DNA from: Propionibacteriaceae bacterium
GTDB lineage: Bacteria; Actinomycetota; Actinomycetes; Propionibacteriales; Propionibacteriaceae
Reading direction: 5' to 3'
DNA length: 8,818 bases
Assembly (NCBI GenBank): GCA_003153855.1
Contig: PMBM01000194.1
Location: 1,302 to 10,119 of the forward strand
Positions 6,654 through 8,818 of the stretch are shown here, piece by piece. Made by a program: the position numbers and the translations under genes. The notes below the pieces were generated by a model, which saw only the letters and a program-made list of their open reading frames with translations, did no database searches and was not told the DNA's origin. Every line of letters begins with the position of its first letter. Positions within the stretch are counted from its first letter, which is position 1.

Positions 6654-6895
6654 CCCCCTGCGAACGGCGGCAGCACGTCAACGGTGACTCCATCAGCCAG
6701 GGTCGTCTCTTCGTCGCGCACGTAGACCCCATCGGCCAGTAGGGAGCACCGAGCCAGAACCTTCTGGAGTCCCGGTCCGTGCCGACCCACCATCACAGCG
6801 ATGAGGTCACCCACCGACGCAGCCGGCAACGCCTCGGTCTCGACCCCGGCGGCCTCGGCAGCACCTGCGAAGTAGCGGACGATGATGTGGTTCAC
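6650..6895 (-). CDS. moaD: MoaD, molybdopterin synthase sulfur-carrier subunit
   Basis: MoaD is a ubiquitin-fold sulfur carrier. Its C-terminal glycine is adenylated and converted to a thiocarboxylate by MoeB/MoeZ, and it then donates the sulfur within the MoaD-MoaE complex. From GTG 6895 the product is 81 residues, the usual size, starting MNHIIVRYFAGAAEAAG and ending LPPFAGG with the essential Gly-Gly. The frame is open for 33 more codons upstream, but that stretch has no family similarity, while AGGAAGG lies 5 bases before the chosen GTG. It is the last gene of the - strand moeB-moeA-moaC-moaD group, 64 bases after moaC, with moaE convergent on its 3' side. Confidence 0.95.
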   Translation of the reverse strand: MNHIIVRYFAGAAEAAGVETEALPAASVGDLIAVMVGRHGPGLQKVLARCSLLADGVYVRDEETTLADGVTVDVLPPFAGG

Positions 6896-6900
6896 GTTGA

Positions 6901-6907
6901 CCTTCCT
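6901..6907 (-). promoter_or_regulatory. Ribosome binding site of moaD, which decides its start
   Basis: The - strand reads AGGAAGG, 5 bases before the GTG at 6895. It rules against the longer frame reaching to 6994, which would overlap the end of moaC. Confidence 0.85.
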
Positions 6908-6959
6908 GGCTCGTGCTCGGACGTGGTGACCAGTGGACGGGCGGCCCGTACGCAGCCCT

Positions 6960-7439
6960 CTAGGGCTCTCGGTGCCATTCCCCCGACCGCCCACCCGACT
7001 TCGCGACCAGCCGGATGTCAGACATGGACGTGGATCTGTCGATCCCCTTGACCATGTCGATCACGGCCAGCCCGGCGACTGCCACGCCGGTCAGTGCCTC
7101 CATCTCGACGCCCGTACGGTCGGCGGTACGTACGGTGACGCTGACCGCCACGCCTTCATCGGTGATCTCGAGGTCGACAGAGACCCCGTGTATTCCGATC
7201 ACGTGGGCGAGCGGCAGAAGCTCCGCCGTACGTTTCACGCCGCTGATTCCGGCGATGCGCGCGACAGCGAGGACGTCTCCCTTGGGCACGTTCCCGTCCC
7301 TAAGGGCGGCGATCACGTGCGGTGCACATCGCACCAGTCCAGTAGCGCTGGCCTCACGAACGGTCGGTTGCTTCGCGGTGACATCGACCATCCGGGCGTG
7401 ACCCGCCACGTCCAGATGGGTGAAGGGCTGTTCGCTCAC
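6960..7439 (-). CDS. moaC: MoaC, cyclic pyranopterin monophosphate synthase
   Basis: MoaC converts the GTP-derived 3',8-cyclo intermediate made by MoaA into cyclic pyranopterin monophosphate. The 159-residue product is of normal family length and keeps the signatures: MVDVTAK (17-23), PKGDVLAVARIAGI (52-65), KRTAELLPLAHVIGIHG (69-85), TVRTADRTGVEMEALTGV (102-119) and DMVKGIDR (128-135). The E112-x-E114 pair and D128/K131 match the known active-site residues by position and context; the His of the LAH motif is also kept. The GTG start overlaps the moeA stop as GTGA (7436-7439) and has GGAGG 7 bases upstream inside moeA, a typical arrangement for coupled translation. moaA is not in the window. 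Confidence 0.97.
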   Translation of the reverse strand: MSEQPFTHLDVAGHARMVDVTAKQPTVREASATGLVRCAPHVIAALRDGNVPKGDVLAVARIAGISGVKRTAELLPLAHVIGIHGVSVDLEITDEGVAVSVTVRTADRTGVEMEALTGVAVAGLAVIDMVKGIDRSTSMSDIRLVAKSGGRSGEWHREP

Positions 7440-8659
7440 CTGTCCACCTCCATGACGCGTAGCCGGTCACCAGGTCGGACCTCGACAGTGTCCTGTGGGA
7501 CGACAGCGAGGCCCTGTACACGAGCCAGAGCCGCGACCAGGTGCGACTCGGACCCGCCGGGTCCCGCACGTCGTACTCGGTAGTCGCTGCCGGTCCCCTT
7601 GTCGTCGAAACGAACCGGCATGTACTGGGTGCGACCCGTGCGGTTGCGCCAGCCGTCCACGACCACGGCGTTGAGCTCGGGCCGGTCGAGGTCGACCATC
7701 CCGCGCATGCGCAACAGGGCGGGACGCACGAAGACCTCGAACGAGACGAACACGCTCACCGGATTGCCGGGCAGCGCAAAGACAGGGGTCCCGCGGGCGA
7801 GGCGCCCCAGTCCCTGTGGCTTTCCCGGCTGCATGGCGACCTCGACGAATTCCATGCGCGGCTCGTGGAGGAGGACTTCCTTCACCACGTCGTACGCGCC
7901 CTTGCTCACTCCACCCGACGTGACGATCGCGTCCACGGTGCCGTCCAGCTCGGTGAGGACCGCGCGCAACGACCGTGCGTCGTCCGAGACGACGTCAAGC
8001 CTGACGACCTCGCAGCCGGCCGCCCGTACGGCCGCCGCCAAGAGGTACGAGTTGGAGTCCGGGATCTGACCGAGGTTGAGCTCCTGCCCCGGGGGAACGA
8101 GCTCGCTGCCGGTGGAGAGGACCGCCACCCGGGGACGCCTGTGCACCAGCAACGTGCCACAGCCGGCCGAGGCGGCCGCGGCTACCTGTGCGGGACCCAA
8201 CACGGTCCCGGCCACGAGGATGACGTCGCCCTGCCGGGCGTCTCCCCCAGCCCGGCGTACGTACGCCCCGGGTTCGGGAGCCCGGGTGATCTGCACGACG
8301 TCTCGCCCACCGTCGGTCTGCTCCACGGGCACCACGGCGTCCGCTCCAGCCGGTACGACCGCACCGGTCATGATGCGCGCGACCATCCCCGGTAGCAGCG
8401 TCGGGTGGGCATCGCTGCCAGCAGGCAGGTCGACGAGAACCCGCAGGGTGACCGGGGTCTGACTGCTGGCCCCCGCAACATCAGCGCTGCGCACCGCGTA
8501 GCCATCCATCGCCGAGTTGTCCCACCGTGGGAGATCTGAGGGGGCCAGGACGTCGTGCGCCAGCACATGGGTGTCTGCGGACCCGATGCTCACCTGAGTC
8601 TCCGGCAGGGGCTGCGCCAGATCGAGAACTGCCTGGCGGTGGACGTCGATCCGGCGCAC
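7436..8659 (-). CDS. moeA: MoeA, molybdopterin molybdenumtransferase
   Basis: MoeA (the gephyrin E-domain homologue) ligates molybdenum to adenylated molybdopterin, releasing AMP and active Moco. The 407-residue product has the standard domain order: N-terminal domains with RWDNSAMDGYAVRSAD (45-60) and the domain II segment around MTGAVVPAGADAVV (97-110); the MogA-like domain III (about 175-320) with LSTGSEL (181-187), TSGGVSKGAYDVV (247-259), QPGKPQG (277-283) and ALPGNPVSV (295-303); and the C-terminal domain IV (about 322-407). The start is GTG 8659, preceded by GAAGGA 5 bases away. The stop overlaps the moaC start. A short leader with a possible own promoter separates it from the upstream moeB/moeZ-like gene. 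I see no missing signature residue. Confidence 0.97.
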   Translation of the reverse strand: MRRIDVHRQAVLDLAQPLPETQVSIGSADTHVLAHDVLAPSDLPRWDNSAMDGYAVRSADVAGASSQTPVTLRVLVDLPAGSDAHPTLLPGMVARIMTGAVVPAGADAVVPVEQTDGGRDVVQITRAPEPGAYVRRAGGDARQGDVILVAGTVLGPAQVAAAASAGCGTLLVHRRPRVAVLSTGSELVPPGQELNLGQIPDSNSYLLAAAVRAAGCEVVRLDVVSDDARSLRAVLTELDGTVDAIVTSGGVSKGAYDVVKEVLLHEPRMEFVEVAMQPGKPQGLGRLARGTPVFALPGNPVSVFVSFEVFVRPALLRMRGMVDLDRPELNAVVVDGWRNRTGRTQYMPVRFDDKGTGSDYRVRRAGPGGSESHLVAALARVQGLAVVPQDTVEVRPGDRLRVMEVDR

Positions 8660-8664
8660 TAGTG

Positions 8665-8670
8665 TCCTTC
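8665..8670 (-). promoter_or_regulatory. Ribosome binding site of moeA
   Basis: The - strand reads GAAGGA, 5 bases before the GTG at 8659. It supports the GTG start rather than the nearby ATG at 8679, which is out of frame and opens only a six-codon frame ending in a TAG that overlaps the GTG. Confidence 0.75.
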
Positions 8671-8689
8671 CAGTTCCATGGTTCCGATC

Positions 8690-8695
8690 AGACTA
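8690..8695 (-). promoter_or_regulatory. Candidate -10 box for moeA
   Basis: The - strand reads TAGTCT, a TANNNT-type hexamer. Transcription starting about 7 bases downstream would give a leader of roughly 25 bases containing the moeA ribosome binding site. No matching -35 is evident, so moeA may equally be read through from the moeB/moeZ-like gene. Confidence 0.35.
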
Positions 8696-8715
8696 TCCTC
8701 ACCCCATCGCACGCA

Positions 8716-8730
8716 GCGGGTAGCTCCCGC
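8716..8730 (-). terminator. Short hairpin downstream of the moeB/moeZ-like gene
   Basis: GCGGG and CCCGC are separated by 5 bases, forming a 5-bp GC stem 28 bases past the moeB/moeZ-like stop codon. There is no T-run, so at best it is a weak attenuator before moeA. Confidence 0.2.
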
Positions 8731-8758
8731 ACCAACGCCGACGTGGTTCTGTCCCGCC

Positions 8759-8818
8759 TCAATAGCGCGTCAGGCTGGGGTCAACGTCGTCGATCCAGGC
8801 CAGGACGCCACCCGACAG
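8759..8818 (-). CDS. moeZ: C-terminal end of a MoeB/MoeZ-type adenylyltransferase-rhodanese
   Basis: Only the last 19 codons and a TGA stop (8759-8761) lie in the window; the gene continues past the right edge. They translate as LSGGVLAWIDDVDPSLTRY. The pattern GGVLAW followed by a DPSL(x)xY terminus is how actinobacterial MoeZ/MoeB proteins with a C-terminal rhodanese domain end; GG(V/I)xAW is the final helix of rhodanese domains. Such enzymes adenylate the MoaD (or ThiS/CysO) C-terminus and transfer sulfur to it, which fits a gene directly upstream of moeA, moaC and moaD. Identification rests on a very short segment: a stand-alone rhodanese cannot be excluded, nor can one choose between the names moeB and moeZ. 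Confidence 0.65.
   Translation of the reverse strand: MSGGVLAWIDDVDPSLTRY

Noticed and set aside
6954..6967. Inverted repeat AGCCCT-CT-AGGGCT at the moaC stop codon, considered as a terminator
   Set aside because: The 2-base spacer leaves at most a 5-bp hairpin, with no T-run, and moaD follows closely in the same direction.
6896..6994. 33-codon N-terminal extension of moaD
   Set aside because: It would overlap the 3' end of moaC, has no MoaD similarity, and AGGAAGG precedes the GTG at 6895.
1..8818. tRNA or rRNA genes, insertion sequences, CRISPR arrays, phage genes
   Set aside because: No cloverleaf-like sequence, transposase motif, regularly spaced repeats or terminal inverted repeats were seen on reading; the window is densely filled with ordinary biosynthetic genes.

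Overview
The window looks like the chromosome of a high-GC Gram-positive bacterium, most likely an actinomycete. The signs are strong G/C bias at third codon positions, frequent GTG starts (hypA, moaE, moaD, moaC, moeA), a possible leaderless promoter, and long spurious antisense reading frames. I cannot name the genus. Every part of the window with a clear coding function belongs to one of two cofactor pathways.

Positions 1-6118 hold maturation genes for [NiFe] hydrogenase. The 3' end of hypE enters at the left edge on the + strand and meets hypF (- strand, 744-3095) tail to tail. A 264-base divergent intergenic region separates hypF from a compact + strand operon: hypB (3360-4175), a hydrogenase large-subunit-like gene (4180-5451), a hypC-family gene (5453-5713) and hypA (5753-6118). 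HypE and HypF make the cyanide ligands of the active-site iron. HypC carries the Fe(CN)2CO unit, and HypA and HypB insert nickel. No hydrogenase small subunit or maturation protease is present.

Positions 6171-8818 hold molybdenum cofactor (Moco) genes. moaE (+) converges on a - strand operon that reads, in transcription order, moeB/moeZ-like (only its last 19 codons are visible at the right edge), moeA, moaC and moaD. MoaC makes cyclic pyranopterin monophosphate, MoaD/MoaE form molybdopterin synthase, MoeB/MoeZ recharges MoaD, and MoeA inserts molybdenum. Hydrogenase and Moco genes side by side would suit an organism pairing a hydrogenase with a molybdenum enzyme such as formate dehydrogenase, but no such enzyme is encoded here.

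The most interesting item is the large-subunit-like protein at 4180-5451. It keeps the N-terminal CxxC pair and the first C-terminal cysteine of a [NiFe] site, but the second C-terminal cysteine is Phe and the following His is Ala. The adjacent HypC-family protein has Gln where HypC normally has its conserved His. Together they resemble, by architecture, the HoxV/HoxL and HupK/HupF scaffold pairs of proteobacteria, and may be an actinobacterial counterpart for assembling the iron centre.
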